A stretch of 64,000 nucleotides of DNA, taken from the NCBI RefSeq assembly GCF_900177535.1, contig NZ_FXAJ01000011.1, positions 20,880-84,879 of the forward strand. The letters run 5' to 3'. Shown piece after piece: positions 17,775 through 26,920 of the stretch. The notes beneath the pieces are model-generated. The model worked only from the letters and a program-made list of their open reading frames with translations. It ran no database searches and had not been told where the DNA came from. The DNA comes from Priestia filamentosa. Lineage in GTDB: Bacteria; Bacillota; Bacilli; Bacillales; Bacillaceae_H. How positions within the stretch are numbered: position 1 is the stretch's first letter; each line of letters starts with the position of its first letter. The translations under genes and the position numbers were made by a program.

Positions 17775-19451
17775 TTGGCAGAACTACGTAGTAATATGAT
17801 AAAAAAAGGATTTGACCGAGCACCACATAGAAGCTTGCTTCGCGCTGCTGGCGTAAAAGAAGAGGATTTTAACAAACCGTTCATTGCTGTTGTCAATTCA
17901 TATATTGATATTGTGCCTGGACATGTACATTTACAAGAGTTTGGGAAAATTGTAAAAGAAGCAATTCGTGAAGCTGGCGGTGTTCCTTTTGAAATGAATA
18001 CAATCGGTGTAGATGATGGTATTGCGATGGGGCATATTGGGATGCGCTACTCATTACCAAGTCGTGAAATTATCGCGGATTCCGTAGAAACGGTTGTATC
18101 AGCACACTGGTTTGATGGCATGGTCTGTATTCCAAACTGTGACAAAATCACACCGGGTATGATGATGGCTGCTATGCGTTTAAATATTCCGACGGTTTTT
18201 GTTAGTGGTGGCCCAATGGCAGCCGGTCGTACAAGTGATGGGCGAAAAATCTCCCTTTCTTCTGTATTTGAAGGTGTGGGTGCTTATCAGTCAGGGAACC
18301 TTGATGAAAAAGGTCTTCTAGAGCTTGAGCAGTTTGGATGCCCAACATGTGGATCTTGTTCCGGAATGTTCACTGCTAACTCTATGAACTGCTTAGCTGA
18401 GGCTCTTGGGCTAGCTCTGCCAGGGAACGGAACAATTTTAGCAGTAGCACCAGAGCGTAAAGAATTTGTTAAACGCTCAGCTACTCAGTTAATGAATTTA
18501 ATTGATTTAGATTTAAAGCCGCGTGATATCGTGACAGAGAAAGCAATTGATAACGCATTTGCTCTTGATATGGCACTCGGTGGATCAACAAATACAGTTT
18601 TACATACGCTTGCCCTTGCAAACGAAGCAGGTATAGATTATCCACTTGAACGAATCAATGAAGTAGCAGCGCGTGTACCGCATCTTTCAAAACTTGCGCC
18701 AGCATCAGACGTTCATATTGAAGATTTGCATGAAGCAGGTGGAGTATCTGCTGCATTAAATGAATTATCCAAAAAAGAAGGTACCCTTCACCTTGACGTT
18801 ATGACGGTAACAGGAAAAACACTTGGGGAAAACATCGCTGGTTGTGATGTGAAAGACAACAATGTTATTCATTCAATTGATAATCCGTTCTCAGAAAAGG
18901 GTGGACTTGCGGTGTTATTTGGTAACCTTGCTCCAGATGGTGCAATTATCAAAACAGGTGGTGTCCAAGGCGGAATTACTTCCCATGAGGGACCAGCGAT
19001 TGTCTTTGACTCACAAGATGAAGCTTTAGCAGGTATTGCTGGGGGACAAGTCAAAGAAGGACATGTTGTTATCATTCGTTATGAGGGGCCAAAAGGCGGA
19101 CCAGGTATGCCGGAAATGTTAGCACCTACTTCTCAAATTATGGGTATGGGCTTAGGAGCAAAAGTAGCGCTTGTAACAGACGGACGTTTTTCAGGTGCTT
19201 CCCGCGGTCTATCTATCGGCCATGCTTCACCAGAAGCAGCAGAAGGTGGACCACTTGCATTTGTTCAAAACGGTGACCATATTGTCATTGACATTGAAAA
19301 GCGCACAATGGATGTTCAAGTTCCTGAGGAAGAATGGGAGCAACGAAAAGCAAACTGGAAAGGCTTTGAACCAAAAGTTAAAACAGGCTATTTAGCTCGT
19401 TATTCTAAGCTTGTTACATCTGCTAGCACTGGTGGTATCATGAAAATTTAA
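17775..19451 (+). CDS. ilvD: Dihydroxy-acid dehydratase
   Basis: A 558-residue enzyme, the same length as B. subtilis IlvD, that dehydrates 2,3-dihydroxyisovalerate and its methylvalerate homologue in isoleucine/valine synthesis. Cluster ligands C122 ([11 protein letters not shown]), C189, C192 and C195 ([12 protein letters not shown]) are in place; GGPGMPEM and GRFSGAS are also family motifs. TTG at 17775 is the start because TGGAGGG sits 8 nt before it and the product then begins MAELRSNM as in relatives. It stands alone, apart from any ilv-leu operon, with no T-box leader seen. A second copy elsewhere in the genome is possible. Confidence 0.95.
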   Translation: MAELRSNMIKKGFDRAPHRSLLRAAGVKEEDFNKPFIAVVNSYIDIVPGHVHLQEFGKIVKEAIREAGGVPFEMNTIGVDDGIAMGHIGMRYSLPSREIIADSVETVVSAHWFDGMVCIPNCDKITPGMMMAAMRLNIPTVFVSGGPMAAGRTSDGRKISLSSVFEGVGAYQSGNLDEKGLLELEQFGCPTCGSCSGMFTANSMNCLAEALGLALPGNGTILAVAPERKEFVKRSATQLMNLIDLDLKPRDIVTEKAIDNAFALDMALGGSTNTVLHTLALANEAGIDYPLERINEVAARVPHLSKLAPASDVHIEDLHEAGGVSAALNELSKKEGTLHLDVMTVTGKTLGENIAGCDVKDNNVIHSIDNPFSEKGGLAVLFGNLAPDGAIIKTGGVQGGITSHEGPAIVFDSQDEALAGIAGGQVKEGHVVIIRYEGPKGGPGMPEMLAPTSQIMGMGLGAKVALVTDGRFSGASRGLSIGHASPEAAEGGPLAFVQNGDHIVIDIEKRTMDVQVPEEEWEQRKANWKGFEPKVKTGYLARYSKLVTSASTGGIMKI

Positions 19452-19462
19452 ATTAACACATT

Positions 19463-19515
19463 AAGAGCCCCGTTAAAAACTCTAATAAAATTAGAGACTT
19501 TTTAACGGGGCTTTT
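19463..19515. terminator. Bidirectional terminator between ilvD and poxB
   Basis: A long stem AGAGCCCCGTTAAAAACTC with its complement, followed by GGGGCTTTTT, lies between convergent genes. Confidence 0.9.
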
Positions 19516-19590
19516 TATTTAAGCCTTTATTTAAATGTTCACGTAGAGTTAGAGATGAACCAATGCCTTTCTTCTTTAAACAAAAAATAT

Positions 19591-21315
19591 CTACCGGAAT
19601 AAATTAGTTTTAGCAAGTTCCACCAGCTTATTTCCGTTACCGTTAAGAACTGCTTTAAGCATCCAAAGCGTAAATCCATTAGCTTGCTCAAATTTAATTT
19701 TAGGAGGAAGAGCCAACTCCTGACGGTTTACAAGAACATCTAATAGAACGGGCCCCTTATGTTGAAAAGCTTGTTTTATGGAACTCTCAAGATCAGCTGG
19801 ATCCTCTACACGAATTCCTTCAATCCCCATAGCTTGTGCTACAGACGCTAAATTAGGGTTTTCTAACCCAGTTCCTGTCTCCAAATAACCAGCAGCCTTC
19901 ATTTCAAGTTCAACAAAACTCAAAGATCTATTATTAAAAACAATAATCTTAACCGGTAATTTGTGCTGACGTAGTGTCAATAAATCCCCCATTAACATAG
20001 AAAGACCACCATCACCCGATAGAGCAATCACTTGTCTTTCTGGATTGGCACATTGTGCTCCGATAGCTTGTGGCATTGCATTTGCCATTGTTCCATGGTT
20101 GAATGAACCCAGTAACCGCCTTTTCCCATTCATTTCAAGGTAACGGGCGGCCCATAGAGTCGGTGTCCCAACATCGCATGTAAATACAGCATCTTCATCA
20201 GCAAGGTCACTTACCATTTTTGTGAGGTATTGAGGGTGGATTGGTGTTTGTCCTGGCTTTCCAATTGCCAGATTATCAAGATCTTTACGAACATCCTGAT
20301 AATTTGATACAAATTTATCTAGATGATGAGAGTCATGCTGTTCAGTTAGATAAGGAAGTAATGATTCAATTGTATACTTAACATCACCACAAAGGCCTAA
20401 GGTTAAAGCTGCTCGCCGTCCAAGATGCTCAGGTCGAATATCTACCTGAAGAATGGCAGCTTTCTTAGGGAAGAATTGCCTGTATGGAAAGTCAGTACCA
20501 AGCATTAGCAATACATCGCAGTCCATCATAGCATGAAATCCTGATGAATAACCGATGAGACCAGTCAGTCCAACGGAGTAAGGATTATCATACTCAAGGT
20601 ATTCTTTCCCCCTAAGAGCAATAACCATAGGAGACTTTAGTTTATCACACAACTGCATTAACTGTTCATGTGCACCTTCACAACCAGCTCCACATAACAG
20701 TGTGATTTTCTTTCCATTATTAAGGTACTCAGCAAGTTTTTTTAGTTCAGTATCAGATGGTCGAACGACTGGCTGAGTCACATGCATCACTTGTTCTGGA
20801 ACAGATTCTTCATCAGGTAATGCTGCGACATCACCAGGGAGAACAAGAACTGAAACCCCTTGTTTAGAAATAGCATGCTGCAATGCAATTGTTACTAAAC
20901 GAGGCATTTGTTCCGGTCTCGTTATAACTTCACTGAAATGACTACACTCTTTAAAAAGCTGCTCTGGATGTGTCTGTTGAAAATATTCACTTCCAATTTC
21001 GTTACTTGGGATATGTGCAGCAATAGCTAGAACAGGAATACGGCTGCGATGACAATCGTATAATCCATTGATTAGATGAAGGTTCCCAGGACCACTACTT
21101 CCTGCACAAACGGCAATGCTTTCACTGAGTAGAGAATCGGAACCAGCAGCAAAGGCTGCAACCTCTTCATGACGAACGCCAATCCATTCAATTTTTTCAG
21201 AACGTCTTATAGAATCCAAAACAGCATTTAGTGAATCCCCTACGATACCGTAAATTCTTTTAACCCCAGCTTGTAATAATGATTCAATCAATAAGTCTGC
21301 AATGGTTTGCTTCAT
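19591..21315 (-). CDS. poxB: Pyruvate oxidase/pyruvate:quinone oxidoreductase-type ThDP enzyme
   Basis: A 574-residue thiamine-diphosphate enzyme with three domains: N-terminal Pyr (RIYGIVGDSLNAVLDSIRR, with the ThDP-activating glutamate in RHEEVAAFAA), central FAD-binding (LLCGAGCEGAHEQ, LMLGTDFPYRQF) and C-terminal PP (GDGGLSMLMGDLLTLRQHKL ending in FNN, the GDG-N-N motif). Length and sequence fit E. coli PoxB and B. subtilis YdaP, which convert pyruvate to acetate and CO2. The C-terminal membrane-binding tail is not obviously conserved, so quinone coupling is inferred. B. subtilis YdaP is a general-stress gene; no sigma-B promoter was confirmed here. Confidence 0.88.
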   Translation of the reverse strand: MKQTIADLLIESLLQAGVKRIYGIVGDSLNAVLDSIRRSEKIEWIGVRHEEVAAFAAGSDSLLSESIAVCAGSSGPGNLHLINGLYDCHRSRIPVLAIAAHIPSNEIGSEYFQQTHPEQLFKECSHFSEVITRPEQMPRLVTIALQHAISKQGVSVLVLPGDVAALPDEESVPEQVMHVTQPVVRPSDTELKKLAEYLNNGKKITLLCGAGCEGAHEQLMQLCDKLKSPMVIALRGKEYLEYDNPYSVGLTGLIGYSSGFHAMMDCDVLLMLGTDFPYRQFFPKKAAILQVDIRPEHLGRRAALTLGLCGDVKYTIESLLPYLTEQHDSHHLDKFVSNYQDVRKDLDNLAIGKPGQTPIHPQYLTKMVSDLADEDAVFTCDVGTPTLWAARYLEMNGKRRLLGSFNHGTMANAMPQAIGAQCANPERQVIALSGDGGLSMLMGDLLTLRQHKLPVKIIVFNNRSLSFVELEMKAAGYLETGTGLENPNLASVAQAMGIEGIRVEDPADLESSIKQAFQHKGPVLLDVLVNRQELALPPKIKFEQANGFTLWMLKAVLNGNGNKLVELAKTNLFR

Positions 21316-21602
21316 CTTTTCCTCCTGTATTTTGCTAGAAATGTTATTTACAATCTATCCATCACTCTTTTCTTTTTAGTATGACCTAGATCATTAGAAA
21401 AATTCTCAATTGCTTTTAGGGGTGAAATAAAATTTGATATCTTTTTCACATTATTCCTTTTTCTAATTATCTTCTTTGAAATAACAACTAATGCTTTCTG
21501 GAGTATTCCTTACCCTTTCTACAAACGTCCTTATCGTACTTTTAGTTCTCTTTAGCATATAAATCAATTGCTATTACTCTATATAAATAGCTTTCTTTAA
21601 AC

Positions 21603-21662
21603 AATAGTCATACCCATAGCAAAGACCGCCCAATATCCATTAGTGTATAAGGCGGTCTTATG
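21603..21662. repeat. Short repeat with hairpin, related to 11550-11585
   Basis: AGACCGCC (21626-21633) pairs with GGCGGTCT near 21651-21658. The preceding ATAGTCATACCCATAGCAAA matches 11553-11572 with one difference. Confidence 0.5.
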
Positions 21663-21718
21663 TATATTTATGACTTATGATTATTCGCTTTTTCACGACA
21701 ATATTCCAGTCTATATTT

Positions 21719-21931
21719 CTAGATATCAAAAAAGTCATCGACTCTGGCTTTCCGATCTACTTTTCTAACTGCTTGCATAACTCTCTTCAAAGTAGGAGTT
21801 GTAGGAGTTCTACGTCCTGCACAAATATCACTAATGGTGTTACGGGAAAGTTTTGTTTCAATTACCAACCATTCCTGTTTTAATCCCTTTTGGTCAAGCC
21901 ACTTACCTATTTTACTACGCTTTTTTGCCAT
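21719..21931 (-). CDS. XRE-family helix-turn-helix protein
   Basis: A 70-residue Cro/C1-type DNA-binding protein consisting of little more than the domain: KQEWLVIETKLSRNTISDIC is helices 2-3 and GRRTPTTPTLKRVMQAVRKV follows. ATG 21931 has GGAGTG 7 nt upstream. It reads away from the plasmid-type backbone that begins 160 nt upstream, so it could control transfer or copy functions there, though no target site was identified. Confidence 0.75.
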   Translation of the reverse strand: MAKKRSKIGKWLDQKGLKQEWLVIETKLSRNTISDICAGRRTPTTPTLKRVMQAVRKVDRKARVDDFFDI

Positions 21932-22094
21932 CACTGTTCACTCCATTGTATTAATCTTTATCAATCAGTATGAACAATTTTTTGAATCCACAAACAAAGT
22001 TTTCTTAATCCTATTAAAAAGTTTTTTAAAACAAGGTAAGTTGAACAAGCCATGCAACATACAATCGACTATACCTACTTAGGAGGAGGTCCAT

Positions 22095-22271
22095 ATGGTT
22101 ACAGTCTTGGGAACAAGCATGGTGTTATTTGCGCTGATTTATGCAGAGAAAAAAGGATGGGTGGACAAAGAGAAAGTAAGAGTGGTCATGCAGGTTGGAA
22201 TGAACGCTGGTATCTTAGGGAGCTTGCTTTATTTTTTATATACCTTGTCTGCTTTCCTTCCTTTCTTATGA
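22095..22271 (+). CDS. Small membrane protein preceding the FtsK-type gene
   Basis: A 58-residue protein with a hydrophobic N-terminus (VLGTSMVLFALIYAEKKGW) and a C-terminal membrane segment (AGILGSLLYFLYTLSAFLPF), joined by a charged turn. AGGAGGAGG lies 5 nt before the ATG, one of the strongest ribosome sites in the window. It is first in a run with the FtsK-type ATPase and the relaxation protein. I do not recognise it; a role as membrane partner of the ATPase is an inference from order. Confidence 0.65.
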   Translation: MVTVLGTSMVLFALIYAEKKGWVDKEKVRVVMQVGMNAGILGSLLYFLYTLSAFLPFL

Positions 22272-22392
22272 CCAGGATTCCGACCAGGCTGGAAGGAAAA
22301 AAGGAATAGGCTAGTCACTATAAGGATGGCATTTGGAAGCTTCCTTTTTTAAGGAACTATTTCTAAAAGATAAGGAAGAAGGAGTGAGAACG

Positions 22393-23559
22393 ATGTGGGA
22401 GCTTATGACTATTCCTCTTTTAACGGGGGCTGCTGCTTTGTGGTTTGGAAAGAATACATTCAGTGAGGAACATCGAATCGTCCAACATATTTTCAAACAA
22501 TATCATATCTACACCAAAGATGGTAAAGACAACCGATATCCTCAGCTGGTTCGAGAATGCAAAAGCACAAAACAAATTAAGCTGATTTACCGTATACCTT
22601 TAGCCTTAGAAGAAAAAAACTTACGAACCTTACAACAGATTTTATCTGTCACATTAGATCAAGAAGTGAACGTATCCTTTAAGAAATGGCTCATCATTGA
22701 GATTTCCAAAGATAAAATGCCTTCCTATGTGTCTTACCAAGACGTTCCCTATCGTAAAGGATGGATGGTTCCGTTAGGGAGAAACCATCAGGGATGGCAA
22801 TTTCATCATTTTGACTATACGCCGCACACCACGATTTCCGGGACGACTCGTTTTGGGAAAACGGTGATGATGAAAGTCATGATGACGTATCTTATCGAGC
22901 ATCACCCTTGGGATGCTCAATTCATCATCATTGATCTAAAGGGTGGATTAGAGTTTAATCGGTATCAAAGCCTTCAACAAGTCAAGTGTATAGCCAGTAA
23001 TCCAATAGAAGCCTTGTACGCCTTGAAACAAGTCCAGAAGGATATGAAAGAACGTATGGACCGTTTTAAACGTCAAGGATGGTCCAATATTGTAGACTCT
23101 CCCCTCTCTCAACGTCTGTTTGTTTTGATTGATGAAGCCGCCCAACTGACCCCTGAAAAATTTATGGAGAAAGAAGAAAAGAAGACATTAGCGCAGTGTC
23201 AATCGATCCTTAGTGAAATTGCCCGCCTAGGAGGCGCTCTGGGCGTTCGATTGGTGTATGGAACCCAATACCCTACCTCGAATGTCTTGAATGGCTCCAT
23301 CAAGCAAAATGCGGATTTAAAGATTAGTTTTCGCTTAGGAAGTGATTATGCGTCTAAAGTGGCTATTGATGCCTATGGGGCGGAAACATTACCTTCAGAT
23401 ATTAAAGGGCGTGCGTTGATTAAAACGCATGAAGTGAAAGAAGTGCAAGTCCCCTACCTCAATCATGAGGAAATCTGGAAACGGATTGGAGGCTATGAAG
23501 TTGCAAAACAAACAGTTGTGCCAAACGAGACAGGAGAAGATTATGTACGCCTTGGATAA
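22393..23559 (+). CDS. FtsK/SpoIIIE-domain DNA-translocase-like ATPase
   Basis: A 388-residue ATPase. Residues 150-157 are the Walker A loop GTTRFGKT, and RLFVLIDEAAQL (D247, E248) is Walker B. An N-terminal segment of about 140 residues contains one weakly hydrophobic stretch (LLTGAAALWFG). It resembles the FtsK/SpoIIIE proteins of Tn916/ICEBs1-type elements and of many Bacillus plasmids, where they act as coupling proteins or help replication. ATG 22393 with AAGAAGGAG upstream is chosen over 22333. The 3' end overlaps the next gene by 17 nt, indicating coupled expression. No relaxase gene is nearby. Confidence 0.85.
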   Translation: MWELMTIPLLTGAAALWFGKNTFSEEHRIVQHIFKQYHIYTKDGKDNRYPQLVRECKSTKQIKLIYRIPLALEEKNLRTLQQILSVTLDQEVNVSFKKWLIIEISKDKMPSYVSYQDVPYRKGWMVPLGRNHQGWQFHHFDYTPHTTISGTTRFGKTVMMKVMMTYLIEHHPWDAQFIIIDLKGGLEFNRYQSLQQVKCIASNPIEALYALKQVQKDMKERMDRFKRQGWSNIVDSPLSQRLFVLIDEAAQLTPEKFMEKEEKKTLAQCQSILSEIARLGGALGVRLVYGTQYPTSNVLNGSIKQNADLKISFRLGSDYASKVAIDAYGAETLPSDIKGRALIKTHEVKEVQVPYLNHEEIWKRIGGYEVAKQTVVPNETGEDYVRLG

Positions 23560-24115
23560 ATTAGAGTGTATGAGTCGGTCCCAACTTCAAACTCTCTTTC
23601 AGTTGAAGAGTGTCCGTAATGCCAATCGTGTTCTTTATAATATGAGTCCCTTCTTAAACCACAAACGTCTCTATGAAAACGTCTATTATCTATCGAAGAA
23701 AGGACGTCAACACATTGGATCGGAGAAGAATAAACCTCATTTAACACAGTTAGAACATAAAGTGAGACGGAATGATATTTATTTGTATTATGGGTGTCCA
23801 AAGGATTGGAAAGTGGAACGCCCGAATGAATGGAGAATCCAAGGAGAAAGGTATAAGCTCATTAGTGATGCTCGCTTTTCCCTTCAGGATATTATTTGCT
23901 TTGTAGAAGTCGATCTCAAACAGAAGATGCTTGAAAATAAAAAGAAAATAAAATTGTATCGTTCCCTCTTTCAAGCTTTAGGGCATCAACAAGCTTTACT
24001 CATCTTTTATACGACCACACCAGTGAGGAAAGAAAGGATATTAAGATGGTGCAAAGAGTATAAAGTTGATGCAGAAATTCTTACAATTGAAGACCTTGAA
24101 AATTATTTTCTATAA
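23543..24115 (+). CDS. Replication-relaxation family protein
   Basis: A 190-residue protein of the replication-relaxation family, usually encoded directly after FtsK-type ATPases on Bacillus and Streptomyces plasmids. An N-terminal winged-helix-like part (LDKLECMSRSQLQTLFQLKS then VRNANRVLYNM) precedes a nuclease-like core (DARFSLQDIICFVEVDLKQK, a D-x-n-E-V-D pattern that could be a PD-(D/E)XK-type site). AGGAGA lies 6 nt before ATG 23543. The family name comes from position in plasmids; its biochemical role is not established. Confidence 0.75.
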   Translation: MYALDKLECMSRSQLQTLFQLKSVRNANRVLYNMSPFLNHKRLYENVYYLSKKGRQHIGSEKNKPHLTQLEHKVRRNDIYLYYGCPKDWKVERPNEWRIQGERYKLISDARFSLQDIICFVEVDLKQKMLENKKKIKLYRSLFQALGHQQALLIFYTTTPVRKERILRWCKEYKVDAEILTIEDLENYFL

Positions 24116-24184
24116 ACTTTACAAAAAACATATTTCTAATCATAGACCAAAAACAAGTCCAACTAGCCCAGAAAAAACACTATT

Positions 24185-24213
24185 TATCTTTTAGAACCAT
24201 GTTCTAAAAGATA
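24185..24213. promoter_or_regulatory. Perfect palindrome upstream of the rep promoter
   Basis: TATCTTTTAGAAC and its exact complement are separated by CAT. It may be an operator or the terminator of the relaxation gene; the tail is not T-rich on the plus strand. Confidence 0.5.
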
Positions 24214-24275
24214 ATAATAATTAAAAAAATAATAGCATTTTAAAGGGATTTGGCCAAAATTCGGTCGAATTGACA

Positions 24276-24304
24276 TTGTGTTCATTGCCATAGTTTGCTA
24301 TAAT
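24276..24304 (+). promoter_or_regulatory. Promoter of the rep leader
   Basis: TATAAT at 24299-24304 with an extended TGC before it; TTGTGT lies 17 bp upstream and a better TTGACA at 24270-24275. A small palindrome (AATTCG-gt-CGAATT, 24258-24271) overlaps the -35 area. Confidence 0.65.
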
Positions 24305-24330
24305 AACAGCAATTAGACAGTTCGGAACAG

Positions 24331-24442
24331 AAAAAAGGTTCAAGGCAATCGTAGAGATGTTGGAAGCATCCTACGACGGCTCACCGTGTCCTAACCACGG
24401 TAAACACTTACCTCAAACCTTGTTCACATAATTAAAGTTTCT
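24331..24442 (-). ncRNA. Predicted antisense RNA controlling rep
   Basis: On the minus strand TTGCAA (24477-24472) and TAAAAT (24454-24449) are 17 bp apart. A transcript from about 24442 would cross the rep leader and end at a T6 run (24336-24331) after a hairpin (CGTAG-n-CTACG, 24350-24375). The product, about 110 nt, would be complementary to the leader segment holding CGGTAAACA. Confidence 0.55.
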
Positions 24443-24552
24443 ATCTGCATTTTACAGCAAAACTTTAATTATTGCAAGGGTTTATTGTACTCTCTTTTTA
24501 AAGGGTGTGTTTACCGAATTTTTAAACGGTAAACATGTCCTTTTTCTTTTTC
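24383..24552 (+). promoter_or_regulatory. Transcriptional attenuator in the rep leader
   Basis: CGGTAAACA occurs twice (24398-24406 and 24527-24535). TGTTTACCG at 24508-24516 can pair with either. Pairing with the near copy makes a terminator hairpin followed by TCCTTTTTCTTTTTCC; pairing with the far copy would prevent it. The far copy is also sequestered by ACCGTG (24383-24388) and covered by the predicted antisense RNA. An additional perfect hairpin, AATTAAAGTTT and complement, is at 24430-24470. Confidence 0.65.
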
Positions 24553-24577
24553 CGCAGGAAAAGAGGAGAGAAAAAAT

Positions 24578-25576
24578 ATGCTAATTTTCAGTGATGATTT
24601 TGCCCGTATGCAAAACTATGAATCTTATACGAAAACAAAAAATCAACAGAAACAAATAAAATACAAATTATTAGAGATTGTAGAATCTGTTTTTGGAGAC
24701 ACTTTTGCTCGTTTGAAGTTAGAAACACGTGATGCTATCGATATGATTTGCTTTTTAGCAACAGATAAAGGCTTTGTTTATGCCAAAGACACCTATTTTG
24801 CTGAGAAACACAATGTTTCTACTCGTACAATTCGTCGTGTCATGAAAGCCTTAGAAGAAGCTGGGAAGATCGTGAAGGCTCATCGTTCTTCTTCTAAACA
24901 TAATGGTCGAGGTGCTGCCGTTTATTTTTTCGTAAATCATCCTTATTTTGAACACTGGCAACAATATTTTGACTTTGATGTCCAAACTGATGTCCAAGCA
25001 GAAAATCCTGAAATCCCTTGTGAGAGTAAGAATGAAGAGCCCAAAAAAGTTTCTACCTATTATTTACCTAATAATTATATTAAAGATCATTTTATGTATA
25101 AAACGATTCCTTTTATCAAAGGCGTTCCAAAATTAATTAATCAAACCTTTAAAGATATTTTTAAAGACTCTTTAAGAGAACTCTATTTACGTATCCGTTT
25201 AGCGTCTAAAAAAGTATGTCAAACTTTATCTACAACTCTTTCAAAGAGCGATATTCATTCCATAGCTTATGAATCTATTCAAATTCTTTTTACATACATA
25301 AAAACACGTTCTATGAGTTTTGAGGATCAATGTAAATTAGTGTATAGTATCGCTTTAAATAAGTTTAATGATTTAGTTCAAACAGAAGACCTAAATAGTA
25401 ACCTAGACTTTGTAGCATCACCACGTAAGATTGTTCGTAAAGAGATGTTACCTGATTGGTTCCAGGAGCAACAAAAGAAAGATACTTTAGCAGAAGCACA
25501 AGCACAAGACATGTATGAAACGTCATCAGAAGATGAGATAGCAAAAATGAAAGCCATTTTAGCGTTATATACTTAA
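24578..25576 (+). CDS. Plasmid replication initiator-like winged-helix protein
   Basis: A 332-residue protein. Residues about 35-115 form a helix-turn-helix domain (FAEKHNVSTRTIRRVMKALE then EAGKIVKAHRSS), as in plasmid initiators that bind iterons. The middle (KDHFMYKTIPFIKGVPKLIN) and acidic C-terminus are not assigned. GAGGAG lies 9 nt before the ATG. The long leader with antisense and attenuator signals directly upstream is typical of copy-controlled rep genes of Gram-positive theta plasmids, which is the main reason to call it Rep. Family identity is inferred; it could instead be another replication-associated regulator. Confidence 0.65.
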   Translation: MLIFSDDFARMQNYESYTKTKNQQKQIKYKLLEIVESVFGDTFARLKLETRDAIDMICFLATDKGFVYAKDTYFAEKHNVSTRTIRRVMKALEEAGKIVKAHRSSSKHNGRGAAVYFFVNHPYFEHWQQYFDFDVQTDVQAENPEIPCESKNEEPKKVSTYYLPNNYIKDHFMYKTIPFIKGVPKLINQTFKDIFKDSLRELYLRIRLASKKVCQTLSTTLSKSDIHSIAYESIQILFTYIKTRSMSFEDQCKLVYSIALNKFNDLVQTEDLNSNLDFVASPRKIVRKEMLPDWFQEQQKKDTLAEAQAQDMYETSSEDEIAKMKAILALYT

Positions 25577-25631
25577 CTAAAACAATAGGCTATCCCCCTA
25601 CTACATACCTGCTTTACCTAAGGAGGATTCT

Positions 25632-26030
25632 TTGAATACTAATTTGATAAATAGTAAGAGAAAAAGCTGTAAAAAGAGATTGAAAGTATTTTTCTTTGCT
25701 TTCCTATTGTTTATCGGCTTTATAGGATATGGAGTATACTGGGCATTCTTTGATATGGATAGATTGCCCACAGGAGATTATCTCACAGAGGAAAAGTCTC
25801 CCGATGGAGTGTATACTTTAAAAGCATATGTAACAAATGGTGGTGCCACAACTTCGTTTGCCGTACGTGGTGAATTAGTATTTAACAATAAAGGAAAAAA
25901 GACAAAAAATATTTACTGGAATTATCGTGAGGACACTGCGGATATTATATGGATAGATAACAATACAGCATCCATTAATGGACATATACTTAATGTTCCT
26001 AATGATAAATTTGATTTTAGAAATCAATAA
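25632..26030 (+). CDS. DUF5412-family membrane-anchored protein
   Basis: A 132-residue protein with one N-terminal membrane segment (VFFFAFLLFIGFIGYGVYWA) and an external beta-rich part (SPDGVYTLKAYVTNGGATTS, IIWIDNNTASINGHILN) that fits the DUF5412 family of Bacillus. The TTG start has AAGGAGGA 8 nt upstream. It lies between rep and the partition region and may be cargo. Function unknown. Confidence 0.75.
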   Translation: MNTNLINSKRKSCKKRLKVFFFAFLLFIGFIGYGVYWAFFDMDRLPTGDYLTEEKSPDGVYTLKAYVTNGGATTSFAVRGELVFNNKGKKTKNIYWNYREDTADIIWIDNNTASINGHILNVPNDKFDFRNQ

Positions 26031-26268
26031 TTCACTCTGGGTTGAAGATGAAAAAGTGAGTTATAAGAATGCTTAGCTACCTATGCCCTTTTTGTCTCAT
26101 ACTAATAAAGCAGCGAAAAGCCATAGAAATCTTAATTGTTTTCTTAAGATTTCTATGCCTTCTATATAAACTATTATAGTCAATAATCATATTATTTAAA
26201 TATTGAGAAAAGACTAACCTGTTATATGTAATGCGAAAATGGCCTCCTCATACTTTATAAGTAAACCC

Positions 26269-26823
26269 TTATTTAGACTTGAACAATTTTTTAAACCATC
26301 CAGTATTCTCTTCTTCTCTTCTCTGTTCTAAAGTCTTCTGGATAGATTCTAACAGAACTTGATCCCGTTTTTCTAAACTATTCTCAATATATGTTTGTTG
26401 TTGTTTCATCTGTTCTGATAAGTTAATTAACAATTCCTTCATCTCTGTATTTTCATTTTTTAATTCAATAAAAGCTTCCATAGTTTGTTTATGACGTTCT
26501 ATAGAACGCTCTAATTCCTCTTGAAGATTCATGACGGTATGCGTCATAGGCTCTCTCTCTGGCACCACAATTCCTTTTGTAACAGTATTTACAGCATCCT
26601 CTAGCGTCACACCTTTTGTTTTGCTAAGAGCTTTAATACGTTTCATAAGCAAAATATCTCTTTCGAAAAAACCACGTTGATCATGCTCGTTTCTATGAAA
26701 ATTATATCCATTTTCCTCCATAAGACGAGCATACTTACGCACTGTTCCCTCTTTTATATCTAATAATTCAGCTACTTCTCTTGTCCAGTAAGCTTTTTCT
26801 TGATCAAGTGTACTGTTTTCCAT
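26269..26823 (-). CDS. MerR-like HTH protein with coiled coil and DUF3967
   Basis: A 184-residue protein. Residues 15-70 form a MerR/RacA-type winged helix (YWTREVAELLDIKEGTVRKY), followed by a long coiled coil (LQEELERSIERHKQTMEAFI and on) and a short C-terminal NTGWFKKLFKSK typical of DUF3967. Such proteins are common on Bacillus plasmids. ATG 26823 with TGGAGGA 9 nt upstream is chosen over two upstream in-frame ATGs. It is convergent with the preceding gene and reads away from the tandem repeats, whose ends start about 100 bp upstream; it is a candidate to bind them. Confidence 0.75.
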   Translation of the reverse strand: MENSTLDQEKAYWTREVAELLDIKEGTVRKYARLMEENGYNFHRNEHDQRGFFERDILLMKRIKALSKTKGVTLEDAVNTVTKGIVVPEREPMTHTVMNLQEELERSIERHKQTMEAFIELKNENTEMKELLINLSEQMKQQQTYIENSLEKRDQVLLESIQKTLEQRREEENTGWFKKLFKSK

Positions 26824-26920
26824 AGTATATTCCTCCATTCTTATAATGTCATTCAATTATCAAAAATAGTTTATTTTTCTTAGTTTTTTAATACTCGAAA
26901 TGTGTTCAATTATTCTATTT

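Noticed and set aside
22052..22309. Reading frame of 85 codons over the start of the FtsK region
   Set aside because: The strong AGGAGGAGG site and membrane-protein-like composition support the overlapping frame 22095-22271 instead.
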